From Enterovibrio gelatinilyticus (lineage in GTDB: Bacteria > Pseudomonadota > Gammaproteobacteria > Enterobacterales > Vibrionaceae), in NCBI RefSeq assembly GCF_028683095.1, contig NZ_JAJUBC010000020.1, positions 1 to 64,000 of the forward strand: DNA of 64,000 nt, written 5' to 3'. The notes below the pieces were generated by a model. It was given only the letters and a program-made list of their open reading frames with translations. It was not told the DNA's origin and did no database searches. Position 1 is the stretch's first letter, and each line of letters starts with the position of its first letter. Below, piece after piece: positions 7,375 to 16,294 of the stretch. The translations under genes and the position numbers were made by a program.

Positions 7375-9531
7375 ATGGCCAAAACCAAGTCAGCTTCTGA
7401 AATCGAACTTACTGGTGTTCTAGCAATTCCATACCAAGATACGTCCATGGAAATCTGGGACAGCAAGTACCGCTTAAAAAGCAAACACGGTGACGCAATC
7501 GACGAAACACTCGACGATACGTTCAAGCGTGTTGCTCGTGCTCTAGCTGATCTCGAAGAAAAATCGGTACAAGATAAATGGTATCAAGAATTTCTGTGGG
7601 CGCTTCGTCACGGTGCTATCCCAGCAGGGCGTATCACGTCTAACGCTGGCGCTTTCGAGCACAAACCTGCGACATCAACCATCAACTGTACGGTAAGTGG
7701 CACCATTGAAGACTCAATGGATGACATTTTGGGTAAGGTGCACGAAGCGGGTCTAACGCTAAAAGCAGGTTGTGGTATTGGCTACGACTTCTCTACCCTT
7801 CGTCCACGCGGTGCATTCGTATCTGGTGCAGGCGCATACACGTCTGGCCCACTGTCGTTCATGGATATTTACGACAAGATGTGCTTTACCGTGTCGTCTG
7901 CTGGCGGACGTCGAGGTGCCCAAATGGGGACCATGGATATCCGTCACCCTGATGTGATGGAATTCATTCGCGCGAAGCGTGAAAACGGTCGTCTGCGCCA
8001 ATTCAACTTGTCATTACTGATCAACGAAGAATTCATCGAAGCCGTGAAGAATGACGGCGAATGGCAATTGATTTTCCCTGTGACTGAAAAAGAAGCACGC
8101 CAGGACAAAACTGACCTAAACAACGATGCAAGCATCGTATGGGCAGACTGGCCGAGCAGCGAAGGGTTTGTTGAAGACGAACTTGGCCGCATCGCATGTA
8201 AGATCTACCGCACTATGCCAGCACGTAATCTTTGGAACGTCATTATGACGTCAACTTACGACTACGCTGAGCCGGGCTTTATCTTGATCGACAAAGTGAA
8301 CCAGATGAACAACAACTGGTTCTGCGAAGAAATTCGTGCGACAAACCCGTGTGGCGAGCAACCTCTCCCACCTTATGGCGCTTGTCTCCTAGGTTCAGTC
8401 AACCTAACCAAATTCGTTCGTGACCCATTCACTGAGAATGCGAAGTTCGATTGGGAGATGTACCGTAAGGTTGTAGCGACCTTCACACGCATGCTGGACA
8501 ACGTGGTTGAAATTAACCAATTGCCGCTTGCAAAACAACGTGAAGAGATCGAAACCAAACGTCGCCACGGTATGGGTTTCTTGGGCTTAGGCTCAACCCT
8601 AACCATGCTGCGTCACAAATACGGCAGCGCTGCGTCTATCGCATTCACTGAGCAAGTTTCTCAAGAAATGGCGATTACGGGTTGGGAACAAGCTGTTGCA
8701 CTCGCTGAAGAGAAAGGCGTTGCACCTGTCATGGACCAAGAATTTGTTGTTACCGCAAAAATGCTACGTCTACGCCCAGAAATGGCGGCAGATGGCATTA
8801 AGATCGGCGACAAAGTGAAAGGTAAAGTACTTCACGCAAAATACAGCCGTTACATGCAGCAGATTGGCGACATTCGCCCTGATTTGATTGCAAAACTGGT
8901 AGAAAAAGGCGGTCGCTTTACCCACCACAGCTCTATCGCACCGACAGGAACCATCTCACTGTCTCTTGCGAATAATGCCAGTAATGGTATCGAGCCAAGC
9001 TTTGCTCACCACTACACGCGTAACGTAATTAAACCGGGCAAGAAATCGAAAGAAAGCGTTGATGTATTCAGCTTCGAATTGCTGGCTTATCGCGAACTGA
9101 TCAACACCAAAGCAATGCCTTACAGCACGAAAGAAGACGAGCAATTGCCGGAGTATTTCATTACTGCTGATGACATTACGCCAAGTCAGCACGTTGAAGT
9201 TCAAGCTGCCGCGCAGCGTTGGATCGACTCTTCGATTTCGAAGACAGCTAACGTACCAACTGACTTCCCATTTGAGGACTTCAAAAACATCTACATGGAT
9301 GCATACGACAAAGGCCTGAAAGGCTGTACGACCTTCCGCTTCAACCCAGAAGTATTCCAAGGCGTATTGGTGAAAGAAGAAGATCTTGAAAACACCACGT
9401 ATGTATTCGCGTTAGAAGACGGTTCTACCTTCGAAGCGAAGGGCAACGAAAAGATTGAGTACGACGGTGAAATCCACTCGGCAGCGAACCTTTACGATGC
9501 GCTGAAAGAAGGCTACTACGGTAAGTTCTAA
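7375..9531 (+). CDS. nrdJa: Class II (B12-dependent) ribonucleotide reductase, catalytic subunit NrdJa
   Basis: A 718-residue protein with the class II reductase barrel. It reduces ribonucleotides to deoxyribonucleotides using adenosylcobalamin to make the thiyl radical, independent of oxygen. Visible motifs are INCTVSG (Cys105, redox pair), NPCGEQPLPPYGACLLGS with the radical Cys326 and partner Cys337, and APTGTIS near residue 530. The protein lacks the C-terminal cysteine tail of single-chain NrdJ; that part is encoded next door by nrdJb, as in the split nrdJab of Pseudomonas aeruginosa. I chose the ATG at 7375 because GAGGTG lies 9 bp upstream; a GTG at 7363 overlaps that site. Two NrdR-like boxes precede it. 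Confidence 0.93.
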   Translation: MAKTKSASEIELTGVLAIPYQDTSMEIWDSKYRLKSKHGDAIDETLDDTFKRVARALADLEEKSVQDKWYQEFLWALRHGAIPAGRITSNAGAFEHKPATSTINCTVSGTIEDSMDDILGKVHEAGLTLKAGCGIGYDFSTLRPRGAFVSGAGAYTSGPLSFMDIYDKMCFTVSSAGGRRGAQMGTMDIRHPDVMEFIRAKRENGRLRQFNLSLLINEEFIEAVKNDGEWQLIFPVTEKEARQDKTDLNNDASIVWADWPSSEGFVEDELGRIACKIYRTMPARNLWNVIMTSTYDYAEPGFILIDKVNQMNNNWFCEEIRATNPCGEQPLPPYGACLLGSVNLTKFVRDPFTENAKFDWEMYRKVVATFTRMLDNVVEINQLPLAKQREEIETKRRHGMGFLGLGSTLTMLRHKYGSAASIAFTEQVSQEMAITGWEQAVALAEEKGVAPVMDQEFVVTAKMLRLRPEMAADGIKIGDKVKGKVLHAKYSRYMQQIGDIRPDLIAKLVEKGGRFTHHSSIAPTGTISLSLANNASNGIEPSFAHHYTRNVIKPGKKSKESVDVFSFELLAYRELINTKAMPYSTKEDEQLPEYFITADDITPSQHVEVQAAAQRWIDSSISKTANVPTDFPFEDFKNIYMDAYDKGLKGCTTFRFNPEVFQGVLVKEEDLENTTYVFALEDGSTFEAKGNEKIEYDGEIHSAANLYDALKEGYYGKF

Positions 9532-9553
9532 TCACACCGGAATACAATTGTTG

Positions 9554-9577
9554 GGATGGCTTGAGATCAAGCCATCC
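9554..9577 (+). other. Perfect hairpin between nrdJa and nrdJb
   Basis: GGATGGCTTGA pairs perfectly with TCAAGCCATCC across a 2-nt centre. No T-run follows, so it does not look like a terminator. It may stabilise or punctuate the nrdJab message and set subunit ratio; that is an inference. Confidence 0.6.
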
Positions 9578-9599
9578 ACTATGAAAGAAGTAATTCGTT

Positions 9600-10298
9600 A
9601 TGACACGTAAAATTGAAAGCAAAATTGTTTCATACAAAGTAAAGAGCAAAGACTCTGCTGACGTTGCGCCAGTTGCGCTTGTGCCAGAACTGCCAACCAT
9701 CGAGACGATGCATGAAGAGATGCCGCGTCCAGAAATCTTGCTTGGCACCACTTACAAGCTAAAAACACCAGAGCATGTTTCTGAGCATTCGCTGTTTATC
9801 ACGATCAACGATGTAGTTCTGAACGAAGGCACGGATCATGAGATTCGCCGCCCATTCGAGATCTTCATCAACAGCAAAAGCCTTGAGCACTACCAATGGA
9901 TTGTGGCGCTAACACGCATCATTTCTGCGGTATTCCGTAAAGGTGGTGACTGCACTTTCTTGGTTGAAGAATTACGTTCAGTGTTCGATCCAAAAGGTGG
10001 CTACTGGAACAAAGGGAAATACGTACCATCACTGATTGCTGAAATCGGCAATGTGATTGAACAGCACCTAATGAAAATCGGCATGTTGCGTAACCCTGAA
10101 ATGGATGAGCACCAAAAAGCATTTCTTGAAGCCAAACGCGCTGAAAATGCGGCAAAAGAAGAAGTGAAGGAAGAAGAGCCTGTAAATACCAGCTTTCCAC
10201 CTAGTGCGACCCTTTGCTACAAATGCCACAACAAAGCCGTGATTGTGAAAGACGGTTGCCAAACCTGTCTGAACTGCGGCGATTCTAAGTGCGGCTAA
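9600..10298 (+). CDS. nrdJb: NrdJb, accessory/C-terminal component of split class II ribonucleotide reductase
   Basis: A 232-residue protein, about the length of P. aeruginosa NrdJb. The central part matches the TSCPD-type domain of class II reductases (FEIFINSKS then VALTRIISAVFR). A charged Ala/Glu/Lys linker (about 130-195) leads to a cysteine-rich tail with CYKC (206-209), CQTC (220-223), Cys226 and Cys231. The tail could bind zinc and provide the mobile thiols that re-reduce the active-site disulfide in NrdJa. It follows nrdJa by 68 bp and is clearly in the same transcription unit. The ribosome site before the ATG is weak (AAAGAAG, 11 bp away). A strong terminator follows. Confidence 0.85.
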   Translation: MTRKIESKIVSYKVKSKDSADVAPVALVPELPTIETMHEEMPRPEILLGTTYKLKTPEHVSEHSLFITINDVVLNEGTDHEIRRPFEIFINSKSLEHYQWIVALTRIISAVFRKGGDCTFLVEELRSVFDPKGGYWNKGKYVPSLIAEIGNVIEQHLMKIGMLRNPEMDEHQKAFLEAKRAENAAKEEVKEEEPVNTSFPPSATLCYKCHNKAVIVKDGCQTCLNCGDSKCG

Positions 10299-10318
10299 TG
10301 CACCTAGTGTCATCTTAG

Positions 10319-10347
10319 AGAAAGGCTTCCTTAGGAAGCCTTTTTGT
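10319..10347 (+). terminator. Intrinsic terminator of nrdJab
   Basis: AAAGGCTTCC and GGAAGCCTTT arms around a 2-nt loop, followed by TTTTTG. Confidence 0.88.
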
Positions 10348-10359
10348 TATCTGCCTATC

Positions 10360-10477
10360 TATACCCAAACAATCTGGAGATGCAGGATTCAGCGAGGTTT
10401 ACTGACGTTATGATCTAGGCGTCCCTTTGCCGATGTAGTGATCTCCAATCCTGAAAGCCTTGCATCTCAACTTGTTC
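10360..10477. repeat. Dispersed palindromic repeat, copy 2
   Basis: The left end TATACCCAAACAATCTGG and the GATGCAGGATTCAG block match copies 1 and 3. The interior TTTACTGACGTTAT is shared with copy 3. The right end is divergent, with GCATCTCAACTTGTTCGA as a degenerate inverted arm. Confidence 0.55.
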
Positions 10478-10539
10478 GATTTTTTCGAATGATAGCGACG
10501 GAAATTTACGCTTTGTCATGCCCAACGTTTTGCTTATAG

Positions 10540-11190
<651 letters not shown>

Positions 11191-11247
11191 ATTGCCAACG
11201 TCAAAGCGCTGCAGAGTCATCTCTTTGCGCTTTGCTTTATCTGTTTT

Positions 11248-11270
11248 GGGCGTTTAATCGCCCTTTTTTT
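11248..11270 (+). terminator. Intrinsic terminator after azoR
   Basis: GGGCG and CGCCC arms with a TTTAAT loop and seven T. Confidence 0.85.
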
Positions 11271-11386
11271 CATCGGTCCGAAGAACGAATATCGATCTCC
11301 CTCTCAGCCTGATACAACCGTCATTTTCTTTTATCTAAAAATCCCGTTTCATGACGCATCTAACATTCCTTCATTTGGAGTTATAA

Positions 11387-11863
11387 GTGATTAAAAGCAA
11401 TCCATTTTTGGGTAAAGATTCTGACCGCGCAGAAATTTGGGACATGCTAGTAGCCAAAGATATTAAGGCTTACACCCAAGCGGACTGGTCAATGGTTGAG
11501 AACGATTTTCTAGAACAAGAATTTTTCGCTGTTAACGCTGGGTTTGACCAAGACCCAGGAAACTGGAACCTTGCCTTCTCTCGATTCGATGATTACCGCG
11601 ATTCATGGTTAGAAGCGGCAAGAGCCAGTCTTGATACTGAATATGCAGAACCGCTCGAAGACGCCATTCACACGCTGACCACACTTGAACAAATCGAAGT
11701 GAAAGACGGCAAAGCGATCGCTCGTAAGCAGTTCGATGGCACCATACAGGTTGTCGGAAAAGAACCTGAAATCCTAAAATGGCAAACGCTTTATTATCTA
11801 AAGCAAACGCCATCAGGTTGGAAGATTGTCGGTTTCACTGGCTACCTGCCCTATACAGCGTAA
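11387..11863 (+). CDS. NTF2-like fold protein of unknown function
   Basis: A 158-residue soluble protein without signal peptide. The pattern of an N-terminal helix pair, a tryptophan-rich middle, then strands ending in WQTLYYLKQTPSGWKIVGFTGYLP resembles the SnoaL/NTF2-like superfamily, where the last strands close a conical cup. Family members range from small-molecule isomerases to binding proteins, so no reaction is assigned. The start is GTG at 11387 with GGAG 8 bp upstream. It stands alone between azoR and the repeat copy 3. Confidence 0.75.
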   Translation: MIKSNPFLGKDSDRAEIWDMLVAKDIKAYTQADWSMVENDFLEQEFFAVNAGFDQDPGNWNLAFSRFDDYRDSWLEAARASLDTEYAEPLEDAIHTLTTLEQIEVKDGKAIARKQFDGTIQVVGKEPEILKWQTLYYLKQTPSGWKIVGFTGYLPYTA

Positions 11864-11870
11864 TTACTGA

Positions 11871-11978
11871 TATAGCCAAACCGCCTGAAGATACAGGATT
11901 CAGAAAGCTTTACTGACGTTATTATCAAGACCTCAGTAAAGCTCGCCCTCAGTGAGGGCGTCAGGTTGATTGGGTATA
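11871..11978. repeat. Dispersed palindromic repeat, copy 3
   Basis: The left end TATAGCCAAACCGCCTGA pairs imperfectly with the right end TCAGGTTGATTGGGTATA. Inside, AGCTTTACTGA pairs with TCAGTAAAGCT, and CGCCCTC pairs with GAGGGCG. It shares GATACAGGATTCAG and TTTACTGACGTTAT with copies 1 and 2. Confidence 0.65.
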
Positions 11979-11987
11979 AACAGGCAT

Positions 11988-12018
11988 AAAAAAACGGGCT
12001 AACATCGCCCGTTTTTTT
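11988..12018. terminator. Bidirectional terminator
   Basis: ACGGGC and GCCCGT arms, flanked by seven A on the left and seven T on the right, between convergent genes. Confidence 0.85.
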
Positions 12019-12077
12019 ATCGCCTACGTATCGCTCCACTGAATGCTCTCAACCACATAAAGCAGCCACTAGATCAG

Positions 12078-13478
12078 TTAAAAATCCATTTGTAAGTAAA
12101 TGGTGTTGTAGTTGCTGCCGCCTTTTATTCGTCCAAACTGGCTGGCTTTCTCAAAGATGGCTGAGCGGTGATGAATGGAATATCCAAGCCAGAGGTTGTT
12201 CCAACTCTTTTTGCCAATCAGGTCACCTACATTCACATCCACGGAAAAATCTAAGTAGTTAAGAAGATGGCTGGGTTCATACCCTTTACGCTCCATCTCC
12301 GATCTTTCAACATGAGTTATGTTATTCACATAGGACAGACCTTCTGCCACACCAAATCGCCACGTTGTTGGCCAATCAAACGTGTAATAGGCCTTTATCG
12401 CCATAACGTATTCAGGCGACGAAGCCTGTACTTCCGAACTCCAGTGCCAAACGATGCCTGGGGTAAGATAAATATCCAAAGGAATGCCAAACAAAGAATC
12501 ACTGAGTGGATGCCCATAGAAGAAGGATGTCAGGGTGTTTCCATACGGGTCTTTTTGTGAATCACCCGCAATAATCTCACCAATGTTTGATGGCGTCGCC
12601 CAACCTTGTGCCAATCGCCAATAGGGTCTTGTTGATATCTCTTTCTTTCCGTGGCGTTTATTGTCATTGAAAAAGCCAAAGCCCGCGTATACTTCGCCCT
12701 GCCAATCCGTATCAATAGTCGAAGCGTGGCGAACATTCTCATCGAAATAAGTCGCATAAGCCGCCCCCACCAAATACAGGTTCGAATACACGTGATATCG
12801 TGCGCTCATACCCGCTTTGACATCAACTCCAGCACCAATATGCTCGCCTTCATTTCTATATTCTGACAGCCCGTAATAGAAACTGTTAAAGTTAGCGCCT
12901 TTATAGCGCGCTGACACCATTGCTTCGATATCGGCATTATCCGTCAACAATTGCTTTCCAAGTTTGGCAATACCATGAAAGCGCGAGTCTTTATCTGATA
13001 GCACGTCGATATCTGCATACCAACCATCACCTAACTGACGTGTGAGTTGGAAGCCAAAATCACCGGTATCACCACCAACATCGTTCTGAACAGCGGTGGG
13101 TAAATCGATGAAACGCATACGAAGGATTGCATTCGCTCGCCAATCACCATCTTCCCACAAACGGATACCACCCTCTGTACCTCTAATAAAAAAAGCTTCA
13201 TCTTCATAAAACATCATCGGCACAAAGCTAGATACATTCGCACTTCCGCCTTCAGTATAAGGAACCCCTGCCGTTCTTACTGTTGCAGCAATGCCCCAGT
13301 CTTCACTTCGTTTTAATCGCAGAGAGTCAACACTTTCGGTTGGTGAGGATTCGGATACAGCAAGAATAGGCGTATTTTGAACGTCAGTATCACCCCAACT
13401 AGGCGGCGCAAGTATGGCAGTAGCGAAAGCAACAGATTTAGATAAGCTCGGCATTAGAAAACAGAACGATAATTTCAC
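12078..13478 (-). CDS. MipA/OmpV-like outer-membrane protein
   Basis: A 466-residue protein with an N-terminal signal-like segment (cleavage likely around residue 29) and a C-terminal Phe closing a beta-rich sequence, as in outer-membrane barrels. Alternating aromatic strands run through the whole protein. The region from GIAATVRTAGVPYTEGGS to FFIRGTEGGIRLWE resembles the start of MipA/OmpV family barrels, and the last strands (WLGYSIHHRSAIFE) also fit. It is longer than typical MipA (about 250-280 residues), so it may be a divergent subfamily. MipA-type proteins have been linked to peptidoglycan enzyme scaffolding and to antibiotic or osmotic response; the function here is open. It is a single gene with a shared terminator downstream. 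Confidence 0.65.
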   Translation of the reverse strand: MKLSFCFLMPSLSKSVAFATAILAPPSWGDTDVQNTPILAVSESSPTESVDSLRLKRSEDWGIAATVRTAGVPYTEGGSANVSSFVPMMFYEDEAFFIRGTEGGIRLWEDGDWRANAILRMRFIDLPTAVQNDVGGDTGDFGFQLTRQLGDGWYADIDVLSDKDSRFHGIAKLGKQLLTDNADIEAMVSARYKGANFNSFYYGLSEYRNEGEHIGAGVDVKAGMSARYHVYSNLYLVGAAYATYFDENVRHASTIDTDWQGEVYAGFGFFNDNKRHGKKEISTRPYWRLAQGWATPSNIGEIIAGDSQKDPYGNTLTSFFYGHPLSDSLFGIPLDIYLTPGIVWHWSSEVQASSPEYVMAIKAYYTFDWPTTWRFGVAEGLSYVNNITHVERSEMERKGYEPSHLLNYLDFSVDVNVGDLIGKKSWNNLWLGYSIHHRSAIFEKASQFGRIKGGSNYNTIYLQMDF

Positions 13479-13577
13479 ATTGGCTCTATTGTAACCTAAC
13501 TCAGTTTATTTTCCGGACAGAGAGGTCGAAAAAAGAGTGGAAAAGCAATTACTTTGCCCACCCTTTCCCTTTTGCGA

Positions 13578-14213
13578 CTAGTGTTCTCGCGCCGTTAACA
13601 CGAAGAGATCGACATGCCCAATGAGAGCAGGGTTGATGGGGCGTATGGGGTTCGCGTTATGCCACACTGCGTGATCGTCAAGCAATGCGACGTCCCCATC
13701 ATTCATTGCCAATGAAAAAAAGGGCTCTTGCGTTTTGTCTTTATAGACAAGAATTTCGCCTCCTTGCACATTTTGGCGATGGATCGCCGCAATCGCAATA
13801 TGGTCAAACCCATCCTGATGGACACCTTCCGGTGACACTGGCGTCATGTCGCTAAGTGTAATCACACGCATCTGATGTATCTCAATATCTTGGTGATCAT
13901 CCAACTCATTGTTGTCTTTGAACAATCGGCACAGCTCAAAAAAACCTTCTGAGTGAAGCACGTTGTCGGATAGATCTTCAAATTGGCGAACAATTCCACC
14001 TTGATGCTGATTAATTGACTTACTTTGCACAAAGGTATGCTGCGGCATGTGGCGCACAGAACCGTCATGACATTGCACAATGGAATAGCGTCTTAGCCTG
14101 TATTGACCATCGGCGTACGGGGTAGTTGGCAAATGCTCAAAGGTTGGTTCTAATTCTCGTACCGCTTGGTCGCTGATATGACATAGCTGCATGAGATAGT
14201 CTGGATGATACAT
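13578..14213 (-). CDS. 2-oxoglutarate/Fe(II) dioxygenase, amino-acid hydroxylase-like
   Basis: A 211-residue protein of the 2OG-Fe dioxygenase family that includes bacterial L-isoleucine hydroxylase. The iron ligands are visible as HQDGFDH (His132, Asp134) and WHNANPI (His185); the 53-residue spacing between first and second His fits that group. Arg191 is a candidate for binding 2-oxoglutarate. Such enzymes hydroxylate free aliphatic amino acids at the expense of 2-oxoglutarate and O2. The frame extends upstream to 14270, but GGAGG lies directly before the ATG at 14213, so I use that start. No operon partner is apparent, and the actual substrate is unknown. Confidence 0.82.
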   Translation of the reverse strand: MYHPDYLMQLCHISDQAVRELEPTFEHLPTTPYADGQYRLRRYSIVQCHDGSVRHMPQHTFVQSKSINQHQGGIVRQFEDLSDNVLHSEGFFELCRLFKDNNELDDHQDIEIHQMRVITLSDMTPVSPEGVHQDGFDHIAIAAIHRQNVQGGEILVYKDKTQEPFFSLAMNDGDVALLDDHAVWHNANPIRPINPALIGHVDLFVLTAREH

Positions 14214-14556
14214 GATACGTCCTCCATTTCGATTGAACGTCATGTGTTTCGGATAAGAAGCACACGACAACAGTCTTCACATAAAGTTAACGCCACCGCA
14301 TCAGTTTTGACAAATTTATACAGAGTGATTAATTAATCGATATGGGATATACGCACAGATAAACTATACATATAACAAATGTCAGAATAATAATTTGCGT
14401 AATTTGATCTGAGCCTCGTGTAAAAACACAGATTGAGAACTTCACCTAGAACCTCGTCCTTCCATTCAGCTAACATTCATCTTCAGTCGATATGATGAAG
14501 TTGTAGTCACTCACAGGACGCTAACCGAGTGACCCTCAACCAACAGAGGTATTTAG
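14214..14556. other. Divergent promoter region between the dioxygenase and relV-like genes
   Basis: An AT-rich divergent spacer with TATACATATAAC-like tracts near 14366. It must hold promoters for both genes. I see no further gene and no operator that I can name. Confidence 0.4.
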
Positions 14557-15327
14557 ATGGGAAGAATGTTTAAAGCGCTGATTATCGTTCCTATTTTGGT
14601 GATTCGTGTACCTGCTTACGCAGAGCAACTCGACGTAAAAACACCCGAAATTAGCCAGAGCATTTCATATCAGCAGCCACAAGCAAGTCACGAAGCGAGC
14701 CTTTCAGAGCTGTTTTCTATTCCTTCATTCCGTGCCCAAGCCATCGCACAACCACATGCCGATTTAACCAAGCTTTATGCCGCAGCCCCAGCTGCTCAGG
14801 CAGAACTAGAACAACTTGCCAGCGACATTGCCAAACAAAGTAACGGCAACGTGTTATCCGCTGGATTGAAAGGACTGGATCGCGCAACCGAAAAGGTCGA
14901 TAAAGAACTCGATGGTGATGTATCACGCCTCACTGACATCGTTCGAATCACCGTGGAAACGGACTCAATAGAAGATTTGAATATCGCTTATGAGCAATTA
15001 GCTGCGTCAGCGAAAACAATGGAAGTCATCAATCGTTTCCATACTCCTCGCCCATCTGGATATCGAGATATTAAAGTCTTGGTGGCTTTGCCAGAAAGCA
15101 AACTGATTGCTGAAGTTCAACTTCACTTAAAAGCCATTTCTGCGGTTAAAAATGGTAAGGAGCATGAGAACTACGAGCAGATACAAACCATCGAGCGCAA
15201 TGCGACGTTGAATGCTCGTGATTTGAGCCAATATGAAGTGGCAAAAATTGAAAAGCTACGAAAAGAGTCTCGTGCCTTGTATGACCATGCATGGCAAGGT
15301 TATGAACCGTACGGTATTGCCATTTAG
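14557..15327 (+). CDS. relV: RelA/SpoT-domain small alarmone synthetase, RelV-like, with a signal-peptide-like N terminus
   Basis: A 256-residue protein with a RelA/SpoT nucleotidyltransferase domain (about residues 75-240). Conserved elements are LKGLDRATEKV (104-114), LTDIVRITVET with Asp127 and Arg130, RPSGYRDIKVLV (165-176), and AEVQLHLK with the metal-binding Glu186. No hydrolase domain is present, so it should synthesise (p)ppGpp or a related nucleotide, as V. cholerae RelV does. The first 22 residues read as a secretion signal (basic start, ALIIVPILVI core, AYA before residue 23), and no internal Met could start a shorter active protein. A normal synthetase should be cytosolic. A terminator follows at 15343. 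Confidence 0.8.
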   Translation: MGRMFKALIIVPILVIRVPAYAEQLDVKTPEISQSISYQQPQASHEASLSELFSIPSFRAQAIAQPHADLTKLYAAAPAAQAELEQLASDIAKQSNGNVLSAGLKGLDRATEKVDKELDGDVSRLTDIVRITVETDSIEDLNIAYEQLAASAKTMEVINRFHTPRPSGYRDIKVLVALPESKLIAEVQLHLKAISAVKNGKEHENYEQIQTIERNATLNARDLSQYEVAKIEKLRKESRALYDHAWQGYEPYGIAI

Positions 15328-15342
15328 TGCATTTCAAAAACT

Positions 15343-15373
15343 ATAAGGGCGCACTCTGCGCCCTTATTTTTTT
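15343..15373 (+). terminator. Intrinsic terminator of relV-like gene
   Basis: ATAAGGGCGCA and TGCGCCCTTAT form an 11-bp perfect stem with a 3-nt loop, then TTTTTT. Confidence 0.9.
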
Positions 15374-15417
15374 GCATGTTAATGCTTTACGCTTTCTACA
15401 GTCGAAATCACTGCTTC

Positions 15418-16206
15418 CTATTCCGTGCTTTCAGCGCTAAGGCTAAACTCCGTCACTGTCACTTGCTCACCAACCATTTCAACAAAACTTTGAGCTGGAA
15501 TACTTTTCCACTCATGTCTGTCTAGCTCAAACGGCTCAGATGCAAGTACAACACCGCTGTCGACGCTTTTATAAAACATGGTTGGTGGCGTACCGAACGA
15601 GGCGTAACGCAAAGCCCAGTATTGATGACCATCGCTGATACACAATGCCGCCTTGAAAGGCTGATCATTAATGCCCTTATTGCCCATCTCTACTTCAATC
15701 ATGCTAATCACTCGTCTTAATGCCAATTTGGGGTTTTGCTCTAACCCGTGCTGCATTAAAAGGAGGAATATCAGCTCGCTATCTGTTGTACCTTTACGCT
15801 TTAAATAACAAGGCTCATCGAGTTGTCGCTCAAGTTGATACCGAACTCTTTCGAACTCTGGGATTTGCCCATTGTGCATAAAGAGCCAATTTTTTACGTT
15901 GAACGGATGGCAATTCTCTCGAGATGTATTTGCGCCAGTCGATGCTCTAACATGCGCCATGAATCGGTGTGAACGAGTATGTTCTGCGAGAGACCGTAAG
16001 TTAGCATCAGACCAAGCGGGAAGCACTTCGCGATAAAGCGCAGGCGTTGGCTTTTCGCCGTACCAAGCCGCACCAAAACCGTCAGCGTTTACTGCTGTCA
16101 CCGCTTTTGACGCTTCCATGCTTTGCATCACCAACGAATGATTAGGCTGATGTAGCATTTCATCCAGAAAACACGGTTTACCTTGGTACGCCAGCCATCT
16201 ACACAC
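15418..16206 (-). CDS. yafJ: Class II glutamine amidotransferase, YafJ/EgtC type
   Basis: A 262-residue N-terminal-nucleophile amidotransferase. After Met removal, Cys2 in MCRWLAYQG would be the nucleophile. Other family marks are the HVRAST segment, FMHNGQIPEFE (oxyanion Asn/Gly) and GTTDSE. The glutaminase domain stands alone, with no synthetase domain attached, which is the YafJ arrangement. It probably hydrolyses gamma-glutamyl amides; the physiological substrate is unknown. The reverse-strand frame begins at 16206 with AGGAG upstream. It converges with the relV-like gene. Confidence 0.88.
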   Translation of the reverse strand: MCRWLAYQGKPCFLDEMLHQPNHSLVMQSMEASKAVTAVNADGFGAAWYGEKPTPALYREVLPAWSDANLRSLAEHTRSHRFMAHVRASTGANTSRENCHPFNVKNWLFMHNGQIPEFERVRYQLERQLDEPCYLKRKGTTDSELIFLLLMQHGLEQNPKLALRRVISMIEVEMGNKGINDQPFKAALCISDGHQYWALRYASFGTPPTMFYKSVDSGVVLASEPFELDRHEWKSIPAQSFVEMVGEQVTVTEFSLSAESTE

Positions 16207-16294
16207 GACAATTACTCCTTGATTATCATATCAGTAGTATGACGCAATCTCGGTTTATTGCAGTGCGACGTGCCACAAAAGCACGAAACGCGGC

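Noticed and set aside
7113-7400. Plus-strand frame of 95 codons upstream of nrdJa
   Set aside because: It covers the NrdR-like boxes and the start of nrdJa in another frame, with no ribosome site and no recognisable protein.
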